From positions 2,905,001-2,969,000 of the forward strand of contig NZ_JAPENW010000001.1 in the NCBI RefSeq assembly GCF_026341855.1: 64,000 bases of DNA, read 5' to 3'. The translations under genes were made by a program, and so were the position numbers. The stretch is from Streptomyces sp. NBC_00568. GTDB taxonomy: Bacteria > Actinomycetota > Actinomycetes > Streptomycetales > Streptomycetaceae. The notes under the pieces were generated by a model, which did no database searches, had not been told where the DNA came from, and was given only the letters and a program-made list of their open reading frames with translations. Shown one piece after another: positions 34,055-42,057 of this stretch; the first letter of the stretch is position 1, and the number at the start of each line of letters is the position of its first letter.

Positions 34055-34276
34055 TCAGAGCCGGTCCATCCGGGTGTAAGGGCTCAGGACGCGGACCTGG
34101 CGGGCGCCGAAGTCGACGAGCATCGCGATGCCCTCTTCGACGCCGACGATCGTGCCCAGGCCGTACTGGTCGTGGGAGACGCGGTCTCCGAGGCTGAACT
34201 CCTTGGCCACGGGGACGACGGGTGCGGCGAAGGGGCTGGTGGGCAGGTGGCGCCGGGGCGCGGAGGATTTACTCAT
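34055..34276 (-). CDS. Small Tudor/CarD-like protein
   Basis: 73 residues. FSLGDRVSHDQYGLGTIVG and MLVDFGARQVRVLSPYTRM form a small beta barrel like the Tudor domain at the end of PcrA/UvrD helicases, which contacts RNA polymerase; here it is free-standing. ATG 34276. Single gene, role unknown. Confidence 0.7.
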   Translation of the reverse strand: MSKSSAPRRHLPTSPFAAPVVPVAKEFSLGDRVSHDQYGLGTIVGVEEGIAMLVDFGARQVRVLSPYTRMDRL

Positions 34277-34729
34277 CGTGATTCCAGTATGGGCCCTATT
34301 CCGGCGGGCGGTAGGGCTTGATGGTCTCGATCCCGCTCCGACTCGAGGTCCCGGACCGCTCCGGAACGCGGTGGGCCGGGACCCCGGTGAGCGGTCCCGG
34401 CCCGGCCCGCCTCGCGTTCCCGGAGGTCAGCCGTCGGGGTGGGCGTCGCGCGATCATCCCGGCACACGGAAACGTCCTCCGGACGGGCATGTCGTGGCCC
34501 GGACAGATCGCGTCGGCGGGTCACAGGCCCGACCTGACGCGGACCCGTCCCCCGGTCGGGGCCCGTCCCGGACCGGGTTCGCGGGCCGCCACCGTGGCGG
34601 AATCCGTGGGCGTACGCGGGCGCTCCACGGTCGACCCACGTGCGGACAGCGCGGACACCCGCGTGCCGCCCGGCGTGGGCGCGTCAGCCACCAGGAGGCC
34701 CACGCCGCCGCCGGCGACGCGGCTTCGCA
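34277..34729. other. Intergenic region with hairpin, no gene
   Basis: No credible gene. It holds the 11-bp hairpin at 34373-34403. Confidence 0.5.
34373..34403 (-). terminator. Hairpin downstream of the PBP operon
   Basis: GGGCCGGGACC / GGTCCCGGCCC with a 9-nt loop, about 330 nt past the PBP stop. Confidence 0.5.
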
Positions 34730-36532
34730 TCAGCCCCCGGATGACGGACCGGGGGCCCGGAGCGGCCACGCGGCGACGGGATCCAGACGGTTCATGACGC
34801 CCGCCACGACATCGGCGGCCAGCTCCGCCGCCGTGGAGGGGAGCTGGGCGGTGCGGGCCGGATGCCGGCCGTGGGCGGGATGCTGGGCGAACAGGGCGAC
34901 CGTGGTGGACAGCTTCGCGTCGTACGTGGTCCTCCACAGGGTGCGGGTTCCGGCGCCACCGGTGAACACGCCCCGGGGTCCCGAGGCGGAGTGCAGGAGT
35001 TTGGTGACGAGCTGCGCGGAGAGCGGGTCCATCGCGGTGCGGGTGTGCGGGCGGGCCGCGTAGAGGGTGCGGCCGTCCCGGGTGATCTTCTGGACGGTGT
35101 ACGGCTCTGCGTACCGGCCGCCGGCCGCCGCCGTGGCGTACGCGGCCGCCAGCGCGAGCGGGGAGGGCGCGGCGCGCTTCGGCAGCGCGGCCAGCGGAGG
35201 GCCGAGCTCGGCCCGCGTGAACGGCTCCATCGCCGTGCCCGCCTCCACCGCTCCGGCCAGCGCGTTGTTGAACGGCTGCCGGGCGTAGTCCGCACCGCCG
35301 TACAGGACCCGGACCGCGCCGTCGCCCGGCACCAGCGCGACCACCGCGGAGTGGAGCCGGGTGCCCTCGGCCGCCGCCGGGCCGGCCGCCGGTTCCGCCG
35401 CCGCGTCCTGGGCGGTGAGGTCGAAGGTGGTGCGGACGGTGTAGCCGCCGCGGGCCAGTTCGTCCTGGGTGATGCCGAGCCGGTCGGCGGCCTCCGCTCC
35501 GGCAGCGTCGATCAGATACTGGCGCTGGCCGTCCGTGGCCCCCGGCGGATAGAAGCGGAACGCGGGGAAGCGGGCCGCGGCGCGCTCGGCCGGTGTGATC
35601 GCCCCGCTGTCGGCCATCGCGTCCAGCACCCATTCCCAGCGGCGCGTCAGTTTCGCCGTCACCGCGGCGTCCGAACCCGCCTTCTCGTAGTACGAGGGGA
35701 TGTTGACGACGGCGGCGAGGGCGGCTCCCTGACTGACCGACAGGCGGGCCGCGTCGACGCCGAAGTAGTTGCGGGCGGCGGCCTGGATGCCCGCGGCACC
35801 GCGGCCGAAGTAGACCGTGTTGAGGTAGCCCTCCAGGATCTCGTCCTTCGACCGGGTGCGGTCCAGCTTGATCGCGATCAACGCCTCCCGTGCCTTGCGG
35901 GACAGCGACTGCTGGGGACTGAGCAGGGCGTTCTTCACGTACTGCTGGGTGATCGTGGAGCCGCCCTGCCGGCCTCCGCCGCTCACCGTCGACCAGGCCG
36001 CCCGGGCGATCGCGGTCGGCGAGATTCCGGTGTCCGTGCGGAAGGAACGATTCTCCGCCGCGATGACCGCCTCCTGGACATGGCGCGGCACCTGGGCGAG
36101 CGGGACCGCCTGCCGGTCCACCGGGCCGCGCCGCCCCAGGTAGTCGCCCCGGGTGTCGAGGAAGACCGTGCTCTGCATCGCGGTCTCCGGGTGCGGCTCG
36201 GGGATCACGGTGAGCCGGTACGCCACCACCCCCGCGCCCACGAGCATGAGCACGAGGACCAGCAGGGCGATCAGCGCGCGGCGCAGCCGGCGGCCCCGGG
36301 TGCGGCGGGCCTTCACCCGGCGGTCGTGGAGGTACCGGCCGAGTCCGGCCCGGACGCGTGCGGCCGGGCGTACGCGCTCCGCGTGAGGGGCCGTCCCCCT
36401 CCCCGCCCGGATGCGGGACCGCCGCCGGGAGGCCGCCGTCCCCGTCAGGGTCCGGGTTCGCGTGCGCCGGCCCGGCACGGCCCGCGCGCGGCGCGGGGCC
36501 GCCCCGCGTGTCAGGGCACGTACGCCCTTCAC
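34730..36532 (-). CDS. Class A penicillin-binding protein with degenerate transpeptidase domain
   Basis: 600 residues. An Arg-rich cytoplasmic tail (1-84), one membrane helix (about 85-106), a GT51 transglycosylase domain with catalytic Glu160 in AAENRSF and GGSTITQQYVKN, then a domain that should be the transpeptidase. At the expected SxxK serine it reads GTAMEPF (residues 432-438; Ser to Thr, Lys to Glu), and the KTG region reads AGTRTLWRTTYDAK without KTG. So acylation is very unlikely; it may polymerise glycan only or bind muropeptides as a sensor. GTG 36532 overlaps the membrane protein stop (GTGA): operon with a sigma factor. Confidence 0.85.
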   Translation of the reverse strand: MKGVRALTRGAAPRRARAVPGRRTRTRTLTGTAASRRRSRIRAGRGTAPHAERVRPAARVRAGLGRYLHDRRVKARRTRGRRLRRALIALLVLVLMLVGAGVVAYRLTVIPEPHPETAMQSTVFLDTRGDYLGRRGPVDRQAVPLAQVPRHVQEAVIAAENRSFRTDTGISPTAIARAAWSTVSGGGRQGGSTITQQYVKNALLSPQQSLSRKAREALIAIKLDRTRSKDEILEGYLNTVYFGRGAAGIQAAARNYFGVDAARLSVSQGAALAAVVNIPSYYEKAGSDAAVTAKLTRRWEWVLDAMADSGAITPAERAAARFPAFRFYPPGATDGQRQYLIDAAGAEAADRLGITQDELARGGYTVRTTFDLTAQDAAAEPAAGPAAAEGTRLHSAVVALVPGDGAVRVLYGGADYARQPFNNALAGAVEAGTAMEPFTRAELGPPLAALPKRAAPSPLALAAAYATAAAGGRYAEPYTVQKITRDGRTLYAARPHTRTAMDPLSAQLVTKLLHSASGPRGVFTGGAGTRTLWRTTYDAKLSTTVALFAQHPAHGRHPARTAQLPSTAAELAADVVAGVMNRLDPVAAWPLRAPGPSSGG

Positions 36533-37266
36533 GGCCGGTACCCCTGACGTGCGATCGCCCTGCCCGTGGAGTCGTACACCGTGACTCTCCACGGGTCGCC
36601 GGTCGAGGTCTCGTCCGGGGCCGGGGAGGCCGGTGTCGTCGTCACCGCGTACCAGGCCCCCCAGCCGGGCCTGCCCGCGAGGGTCAGGGCGGTGGCGTGG
36701 ACGACACCCGTGGGGGTCGTGAGCTCGACGCGGGCCGGTTCACCCGTTCCGTGGAAGACCCCGGAGAGGAACCCGCGGCCGTCGCCCCGGGGGGACAGCC
36801 GGAACGAGACACCGGGGCCGTTCATGTCGAGGTTGCCGTCCACGACGCTGCTGGACTGGGTGGGCATGCCGGGTTCCGTCCAGTGCGTGCCGTCCTTCGT
36901 CAGCCACATCTCGGTGCCGGCCGTCACCCGCACCCGCTCGCCGGGTGCCACGACCCGCACCCTCGCGGCGCCCGTGGAGAGGGAGGGGCTCGCGCTGGAG
37001 CCACCACCCGCGGGCGGAGTCACCGGCCCCGCGGGACCGGAGGCCACGCCGTCGCGGAGTCCGACGACGGCGAGCGGCACCAGCAGCGCCCCGCAGGCGG
37101 CCCCCAGCACGGCGGTCCTGCGGCGCCGCCGGAGCCTCCGGCCCTCGCGTTCGATGGCGCCCAGCGGCACGGCGGAGGGCGTGACGTCGCACGCGGCCTC
37201 GGCGAACACCTCGCGCAGCCGCTCGGCCTCGGCCGACGTGCGCGCGGAACGGGACGAGTGGTTCAT
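36529..37266 (-). CDS. Membrane-anchored anti-sigma-like protein
   Basis: 245 residues. About 50 cytoplasmic residues with a helical start (AEAERLREVFAEAA), an RRRRRR stretch, one membrane helix (about 52-70) and a 170-residue outer domain of beta-rich character (RVRVVAPGERVRVTAGTEMW). Its gene overlaps the sigma factor's end (ATGA) and the PBP start (GTGA). Placement and topology fit an anti-sigma factor or modulator, but no canonical ZAS motif is present, so the role is inferred. Confidence 0.7.
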   Translation of the reverse strand: MNHSSRSARTSAEAERLREVFAEAACDVTPSAVPLGAIEREGRRLRRRRRTAVLGAACGALLVPLAVVGLRDGVASGPAGPVTPPAGGGSSASPSLSTGAARVRVVAPGERVRVTAGTEMWLTKDGTHWTEPGMPTQSSSVVDGNLDMNGPGVSFRLSPRGDGRGFLSGVFHGTGEPARVELTTPTGVVHATALTLAGRPGWGAWYAVTTTPASPAPDETSTGDPWRVTVYDSTGRAIARQGYRP

Positions 37267-37814
37267 GGGCGGGCTCCGGAGACGGGGTGACGGCCGGTGA
37301 ACAGGGGATGGGCCCGCAGCGCTGCCAGGCCGCGCCGGGCATGGGTCTTGACGGTGCCGACCGAGCAGCCGAGCAACTGGGCCGTCTCGGCCTCGCCCAG
37401 GTCCTCCCAGTAGCGCAGCACCAGCACCGCGCGCTGCCGTGCCGACAGTGCGGCCAGCGCCGTGTCCAGGGCGGCCCGTTGGGTGACGGCCTCCGCGTGT
37501 CCCGGCTCGCGCTGGTGGGCCCGCTCGGGAACGAACGGCATCAGCAGTTGGACGACCCGTCTCTTGCGGGTCCGGCTGATGTTGTTGTTGACCAGCGACC
37601 GGCGCACGTAGAAGTCGATGTCGTCGCCGGGGATGCGCCGCCAGCGGGCGTACACCTTGGCCAGGGTGGTCTGGACGAGGTCCTCGGCTTCGTGGAAGTC
37701 GCCGGTGAGCATGTGCGCGGTGCGCACCAGGCGGGGCCAGGCGGCGGTGGCGTACTCGGCGAAGTCTCCACTGTCCGTGTGGACTTCGGGGATGTCGGTG
37801 GGGTTGTGCGGCAC
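37263..37814 (-). CDS. SigE-family (TIGR02983-type) RNA polymerase sigma factor
   Basis: 183 residues. Region 2 is ARLVRTAHMLTGDFHEAEDL-like with EDLVQTTLAKVYARW; region 4 carries LVLRYWEDLGEAETAQLLG and CSVGTVKTHARRGL. Start GTG 37814 chosen from the fit to region 2 with a purine-rich site about 10 nt before. First of three coupled genes (sigma, membrane protein, degenerate PBP). No autoregulatory promoter could be assigned with confidence. Confidence 0.9.
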   Translation of the reverse strand: MPHNPTDIPEVHTDSGDFAEYATAAWPRLVRTAHMLTGDFHEAEDLVQTTLAKVYARWRRIPGDDIDFYVRRSLVNNNISRTRKRRVVQLLMPFVPERAHQREPGHAEAVTQRAALDTALAALSARQRAVLVLRYWEDLGEAETAQLLGCSVGTVKTHARRGLAALRAHPLFTGRHPVSGARP

Positions 37815-37903
37815 GACCTGCGGTCCCTCGGGTCGGGTGCGTGGGGGGCGGAGGGAGGCGGCGGAGCCGGGACCTGAACGGCCCGGCGCCCCCGCCCACA
37901 TGC

Positions 37904-38020
37904 TCAGTTCAGGTCCAGCCGGGAGTGCACCGTGCCCTCGGCGGCGTACACCGTGGGCGCTCCGACCGGTGCGGGGGCGACGACCGCTGCGACGGCCATG
38001 CACTTCTGCGTTCCTGCCAT
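37904..38020 (-). CDS. 38-residue exportable-looking peptide
   Basis: Too short for usual gene finding. ATG 38020 has AAGAGGAG about 10 nt upstream. It begins MAGTQKCMAVAAVVAPAPVG, then APTVYAAEGTVHSRLDLN, giving a hydrophobic run with an AxA-like site (VYA|AEG) and a 12-residue polar tail. It lies 90 nt before the sigma gene and 125 nt after the L,D-transpeptidase on the same strand. May be a secreted peptide, a lone signal peptide, or a leader for the sigma operon. No homologue known to me. Confidence 0.55.
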   Translation of the reverse strand: MAGTQKCMAVAAVVAPAPVGAPTVYAAEGTVHSRLDLN

Positions 38021-38145
38021 GAACGGACAACTCCTCTTGATGTACCCGGCGTTCGGACAGCGGGAGGGCACCCTCCCCTCCTACAAACTCCCGGCGCCCG
38101 TGGGCCGGATGACACCGGCCGGCGACTTTTTCGCGCGGGTGTACG

Positions 38146-39102
38146 TCAGTCGAGCGCGCTCGCCGCCCGCCACTGGTCCCAGGTCAGGTTCCAGTCGCCG
38201 TAGCCGTTGCCGACGGCGACCGTGTCGCGGGAGCCGTCGACCTTGACGACGTCCCCGGGGATGACCTCGTCGAAGAACCTCTTCGCCGTGCCGTCGGTGG
38301 CGAGTCCGACGCAGCCGTGGGTGACGTTCTGGTGCCCGCCGTAGGTGTTCGCCTTCGGGTTCTGGTGGAGGTAGGTGCCCGAGGTCGTGAGGTGGACGGC
38401 GTAGTAGTAATAGCCCGCGTACGCGTCGCCGAGGCCGACGGTCCGCGAGTCCATGAAGACCTTGGTGGCCTTGTCGGAGACGACCATCGTGCCGTTCCAG
38501 GTGTCCATGCCCGGCGCACCGGCGGTGATCGGCACGCGGCGCGACGAACCGGCCTTCTCCACCGTCATGAAGTGTGTACGGACATCCACCGTGGCGACGA
38601 GGGAGCGGCCCACCGTGAAATGCCTAGTGATTCCGGCCCCGGCCCGGACGGTGACCGCCGTGCCGGGCTTCCAGTACGCGCGCGGCCGGAAGTCGACGCG
38701 CTGCCCGTCGAACAGGTTGTGGCCCCTGACCCAGCCCCAGGAGCCCTCGACATCGGCGGTTACCTTCAACTGTCTTTCCACATCGGCTCGTTCGGACACC
38801 GGTATCGGGTGGTCGAAGGTCACCGATATCGGCATGCCAACCCCCACGGTCTGCCCGTCCGCGATGTTGATGTGCGCGCCCGTCAGGGACTTGAGCGGCG
38901 TCGCGGAGGGCTTGGGAGCCGCCTTGCCCGTCGGTTCGGCGGTCCCCCTGGCAGCCGCCCCGCCGGCCCGCCCCGCGTCCGTACCCCTGCCTCCGTCGGT
39001 CAGTGCCTGCGCCGAACACCCGGTGAGCGCGAGCGCGCACGCGGCCGCGGCGCTCCAGACGCCGGCCAATCGGCGGCGGCCGCTCCTCAGTCCCGTGGTC
39101 AT
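38146..39102 (-). CDS. L,D-transpeptidase lipoprotein (YkuD family)
   Basis: 318 residues. Lipobox LALTGC (Cys29) after a 28-residue signal; an Ala/Gly-rich linker; an Ig-like domain (about 75-165), and the YkuD domain with SRRVPITAGAPG, YLHQNPKANTYGG and the catalytic THGCVGL (Cys264). It forms 3-3 crosslinks in peptidoglycan and is insensitive to most penicillins. GGGGA is 5 nt before the ATG. The next module's membrane protein has the same fold without the active site. Confidence 0.93.
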   Translation of the reverse strand: MTTGLRSGRRRLAGVWSAAAACALALTGCSAQALTDGGRGTDAGRAGGAAARGTAEPTGKAAPKPSATPLKSLTGAHINIADGQTVGVGMPISVTFDHPIPVSERADVERQLKVTADVEGSWGWVRGHNLFDGQRVDFRPRAYWKPGTAVTVRAGAGITRHFTVGRSLVATVDVRTHFMTVEKAGSSRRVPITAGAPGMDTWNGTMVVSDKATKVFMDSRTVGLGDAYAGYYYYAVHLTTSGTYLHQNPKANTYGGHQNVTHGCVGLATDGTAKRFFDEVIPGDVVKVDGSRDTVAVGNGYGDWNLTWDQWRAASALD

Positions 39103-39213
39103 GGTGATCCCCCTGTGGTGTGTTTCGATGTGCGACGTACGGGACCTGTACGCACGGCAGGGACGGCCGGGTTGCACCCGGGCGCCAAAACTCCGGACAT
39201 TCGGGCGGGGGGC
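39103..39213. promoter_or_regulatory. Divergent promoter region of transpeptidase and sigma factor
   Basis: Holds an imperfect inverted repeat: GTGCG, CGTAC, 7 nt, GTACG, CGCAC at 39130-39155. It could be an operator for both genes. Confidence 0.4.
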
Positions 39214-39771
39214 ATGACCGAGGAAGAGTTCGACGCGTTCTACGCGACCGCGTTTCCCCGACTGACCGGCCAGCTCTACGCGTTCACCGGGGACCACGGC
39301 GAGGCGCAGGACGTCGTCCAGGAGGCGTTCGTCCGCGCCTGGGACCGGCGGCGGGACTTCCTCGCCGACGGGGCGCCCGAGGCGTGGATACGGACCGTGG
39401 CGATACGGCTCGCGGTGAGCCGCTGGCGCCGTGCGCGCCGCTGGCTGGAGCTGGTGCGGCGCACACCGCCGCCCGAGCACACCCCGGGCCCCGGCCCCGA
39501 GCGCACCACGCTGATCACCGCGCTGCGCACCCTGCCCGAAGCGCAGCGGATGGCGATCGTTCTGCACCATCTGTGCGACTTGAGTGTCGAGCAGGTAGCC
39601 TCCGAAACCGGTGCCCCCGTCGGCACGGTCAAGGCCCGGCTGTCCCGTGGCCGGGCCGCGCTGGCACGGGTGCTCTCGGAGGATTCGGCGGACTCGGCCG
39701 GCTCCGCGCGTCCGACGGGATCCGCGGGTCCGTCGGGCAGGGGTGAGAGGGAGGACGACCGTGTCCGATGA
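39214..39771 (+). CDS. ECF/SigE-like RNA polymerase sigma factor
   Basis: 185 residues. Region 2 has GEAQDVVQEAFVRAWDRR and WIRTVAIRLAVSRWRR; region 4 has RTLPEAQRMAIVLHHLCDLS and GTVKARLSRGRAAL. Ser/Gly-rich tail. ATG 39214 follows GGGCGGGGGG. It overlaps the next gene by 11 nt. Second sigma of the envelope cluster, divergent from the active L,D-transpeptidase. Confidence 0.9.
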   Translation: MTEEEFDAFYATAFPRLTGQLYAFTGDHGEAQDVVQEAFVRAWDRRRDFLADGAPEAWIRTVAIRLAVSRWRRARRWLELVRRTPPPEHTPGPGPERTTLITALRTLPEAQRMAIVLHHLCDLSVEQVASETGAPVGTVKARLSRGRAALARVLSEDSADSAGSARPTGSAGPSGRGEREDDRVR

Positions 39772-40480
39772 ACTCACCTTCGACCTGCGGGAGCTGGCTG
39801 CCGAGGGCGAGAAGCCGCCCACGCTGACCGGTGCGGAGATCCGTGGCCGCGCGGTACGCCGCCGACGCCGCCGCCGTACGGCACTGGCCGCGGCCGGCAC
39901 CTCCGTCGCGGGAGCCCTCGCCCTGGTGGTCGCGCTGAGCCTGGGCGGCGGCACGGACCGCGAGCTGCCCCCGGCCGCGAGCCCCACCGTCACCGCGAGC
40001 CGGTCGGCGACGCCGGAAGCAACGGTCGACCTCGGCCGGCGCGTGCTGTCGGTCGCGGGCCGTCAACTCACCATCAGCGCGGGCACGGTGAAGACACCCA
40101 CGCCGACCGGCCGCATGACGGTCGTGAGGAAGAAGGCCGTCGATGTGCTCACCGCCCGGGACCTCGGATTCAGCGACAAGTACGACGTCAAGGCCCCCTG
40201 GGTGATCGTTCTCGGCGCCTCCGACGGCTCCGAGAACTTCATCGCCACCATGACGTTCGACGAGAAGGCCCCGGGCAACTACGACCGCACGAGCGGCTGG
40301 ATCGGCCTGCGCCAGGCCGACGCCAAGTGGCTGTACCAGCAGCTCTCGCCGGGCGCGGTGGTCGACATCGAGGCTTCGGCCGGCACTTCTTCGCCGACTC
40401 CGACAGGGGTGGACGGGGGCGCGGCGACAGCGGGCACGGGCGCGGGACCGGGCGCGGGACCGGGAACCTCAGGCGGCTAG
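39761..40480 (+). CDS. Membrane protein with catalytically dead YkuD (L,D-transpeptidase-like) outer domain
   Basis: 239 residues from GTG 39761 (GGGAGG 6 nt before). About 38 cytoplasmic residues ending in RRRRRRR, a membrane helix (40-60), a linker, then a domain aligning with the active enzyme next door: ISAGTVKTPTPTG against ITAGAPGMDTWNG; ADAKWLYQQLSPGAVVDI against the active DGTAKRFFDEVIPGD segment. The catalytic HGC is replaced by SGW (178-180). Coupled to a sigma gene, so most likely an anti-sigma that senses wall structure by binding. No canonical ZAS motif. Confidence 0.75.
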   Translation: MSDELTFDLRELAAEGEKPPTLTGAEIRGRAVRRRRRRRTALAAAGTSVAGALALVVALSLGGGTDRELPPAASPTVTASRSATPEATVDLGRRVLSVAGRQLTISAGTVKTPTPTGRMTVVRKKAVDVLTARDLGFSDKYDVKAPWVIVLGASDGSENFIATMTFDEKAPGNYDRTSGWIGLRQADAKWLYQQLSPGAVVDIEASAGTSSPTPTGVDGGAATAGTGAGPGAGPGTSGG

Positions 40481-40600
40481 GGGGCGGCCGACGACCGGAC
40501 GGCGGCCCGGGGAGCGGGGGCTTCGAGGGTCTCGGGCTCGGGAACGTTCGGCGACCGACGGTCCTGGGGGGAACGGTCGGTGGCCGGAGCGCCGGTGGCC

Positions 40601-41407
40601 CTATGCGTGGGCGCGGGCGTCGAGGTGAGCGTCGAGTGCGGCGAACGTCGCCTCGGGCCGCTCGATGTGCGGCAGGTGACCGGCCTCGGCGATCGGCTCG
40701 AACCGCCCCCGCGCGAACGCCTCCGCGTAGGCCCGCCCGTACGCGGGCGTCACGATCCGGTCGCTCTCGCCCCACAGCACGAGGACCGGGATCCGCACCC
40801 GGCCGAGCCGGTTCAGCAGCTTCGGATCGTGCATGTACGGGTCACCGGCCAGCACGCGCAGGGTGGCCAGGTCGGCCCGCTGGGCCGCGATCCGTTCCTC
40901 CGTGAGGGTGGCGGGGTCCACGGCGAACCGGGCCGGGTCGTGGAACGAGTACGTGGCGATCTCGTCCGGCCGGAGCGCGAAGATGTCGCGGACCGGCTCT
41001 CCCGGGACGGCCACTCCCGCCGCGTTGACCAGCACCAGCGAACCGATGACCGTGCCGTCGTCGCGGAAGGCCATCTCGGCACCGGTCCAGCCGCCGAGCG
41101 AGGAACCGACGACGAGGACGTCGCGGTGGCCCTCGTCCCTGAGCCAGTGCAGATAGGCGATCGCCAGGTCGTCGACACCGGTGAGCCAGCCGGGACGCCC
41201 GGTCCCGTTCCAGCCGGGGTGCGTGGGAACGACGGCGCGCATGCCGCGGGCGGCCAGATGCGCGGCGATGCCCTGGACGGTGGCCGGCCCGCCCCCGCCG
41301 TGCAGGACGAGCGCGACCCTGCCGTCGGCGGGGCCGGTCTCGGTGAGGGCGAGGGGAAGGTCGGGGCGCGGGAAGACGGTGCGGGTGCGGAACTCGGTGT
41401 CGGTCAT
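40601..41407 (-). CDS. Alpha/beta hydrolase
   Basis: 268 residues. Catalytic triad visible: Ser in VVGSSLGGW, Asp in WGESDRIV, His in AGHLPHIE; oxyanion HGGGGP near residue 40. No signal peptide. Leaderless: TAGCGT 7 nt before ATG 41407. Divergent from a MarR gene that probably controls it. Substrate unknown. Confidence 0.88.
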   Translation of the reverse strand: MTDTEFRTRTVFPRPDLPLALTETGPADGRVALVLHGGGGPATVQGIAAHLAARGMRAVVPTHPGWNGTGRPGWLTGVDDLAIAYLHWLRDEGHRDVLVVGSSLGGWTGAEMAFRDDGTVIGSLVLVNAAGVAVPGEPVRDIFALRPDEIATYSFHDPARFAVDPATLTEERIAAQRADLATLRVLAGDPYMHDPKLLNRLGRVRIPVLVLWGESDRIVTPAYGRAYAEAFARGRFEPIAEAGHLPHIERPEATFAALDAHLDARAHA

Positions 41408-41414
41408 GCGCCCC

Positions 41415-41420
41415 ACGCTA
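41415..41420 (-). promoter_or_regulatory. -10 box of the hydrolase gene (leaderless)
   Basis: TAGCGT on the minus strand, 7 nt before ATG 41407. Confidence 0.6.
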
Positions 41421-41456
41421 TCTACGCATACATATATACGCAAGCTTAGATAGTCG
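41418..41456. promoter_or_regulatory. AT-rich MarR operator candidate
   Basis: TATCTA at one end and TAGATA at the other flank a central AT-rich element CGCATACATATATACGCA. Unusually AT-rich for the window and placed between both -10 boxes. Confidence 0.55.
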
Positions 41457-41458
41457 AT

Positions 41459-41464
41459 TAGGAT
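41459..41464 (+). promoter_or_regulatory. -10 box of the marR-like gene (leaderless)
   Basis: TAGGAT, 6 nt before ATG 41471. Confidence 0.6.
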
Positions 41465-41470
41465 GCGGAC

Positions 41471-42046
41471 ATGACCGCGAACCATGAGGGACCCGGGCCC
41501 CGGGCGGCAGCCCCCACCCCTGTCCCCGATGCCGCCCCTGCCCCTGCCTCTGCCTCTGCTGCTGCTTCCGCTTCCGCAGCGGGCCTCGCCGCCTCCGTCG
41601 GTGTCGGCGCGGATCCGTCCCCCGGCCCCGTCGATGTCGAAGAGCTCGGGCGTGCCGTGAAGGAGGCGCAGTACCGGCATCACCGCACGCTCGACACGCG
41701 CCTCGCGTCGGTCGGCACGACGCTGGCGCAGTGGGACGCGCTGCGGGCGATCTCCCGTACGCCGGGTGCGTCCGCGCACGAGCTGGCGGTCGCGACCTTC
41801 CAGGGCGACCAGGCCTTCGGCACCCTCGCCTCCCGGCTCGCGGCCCAGCACCTCATCGAACGCCGGCCCGGTCGTGGCCGCCGTATCGAGCACCAGCTGA
41901 CGGAGGCCGGGGAGCACGTCCTGACGGCAGGCCGTGCCGTCACGCGCGAGGTTCTCGCCGCGTCGTTCGGGCCGCTCGACGAAGGCGAACGGGCAACGCT
42001 GCTCGGCCTGTTGCGCCGCCTCGGCTCCCCGGGCGAGGCACTCTAG
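41471..42046 (+). CDS. MarR-family regulator
   Basis: 191 residues. The first 55 are Ala/Pro/Ser low-complexity (CCTGCC/TCTGCT simple repeats); then a MarR winged helix: QWDALRAISRTPGASAHELA, SRLAAQHLIERRPGRGRRIEH. Likely represses itself and the divergent hydrolase; ligand unknown. No cysteine redox switch. Confidence 0.87.
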   Translation: MTANHEGPGPRAAAPTPVPDAAPAPASASAAASASAAGLAASVGVGADPSPGPVDVEELGRAVKEAQYRHHRTLDTRLASVGTTLAQWDALRAISRTPGASAHELAVATFQGDQAFGTLASRLAAQHLIERRPGRGRRIEHQLTEAGEHVLTAGRAVTREVLAASFGPLDEGERATLLGLLRRLGSPGEAL

Positions 42047-42057
42047 GATCAACGACC

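Noticed and set aside
41520..41640. Later start for the MarR protein, excluding its Ala/Pro-rich N terminus
   Set aside because: The -10 box is 6 nt from ATG 41471, so the low-complexity part is probably translated.
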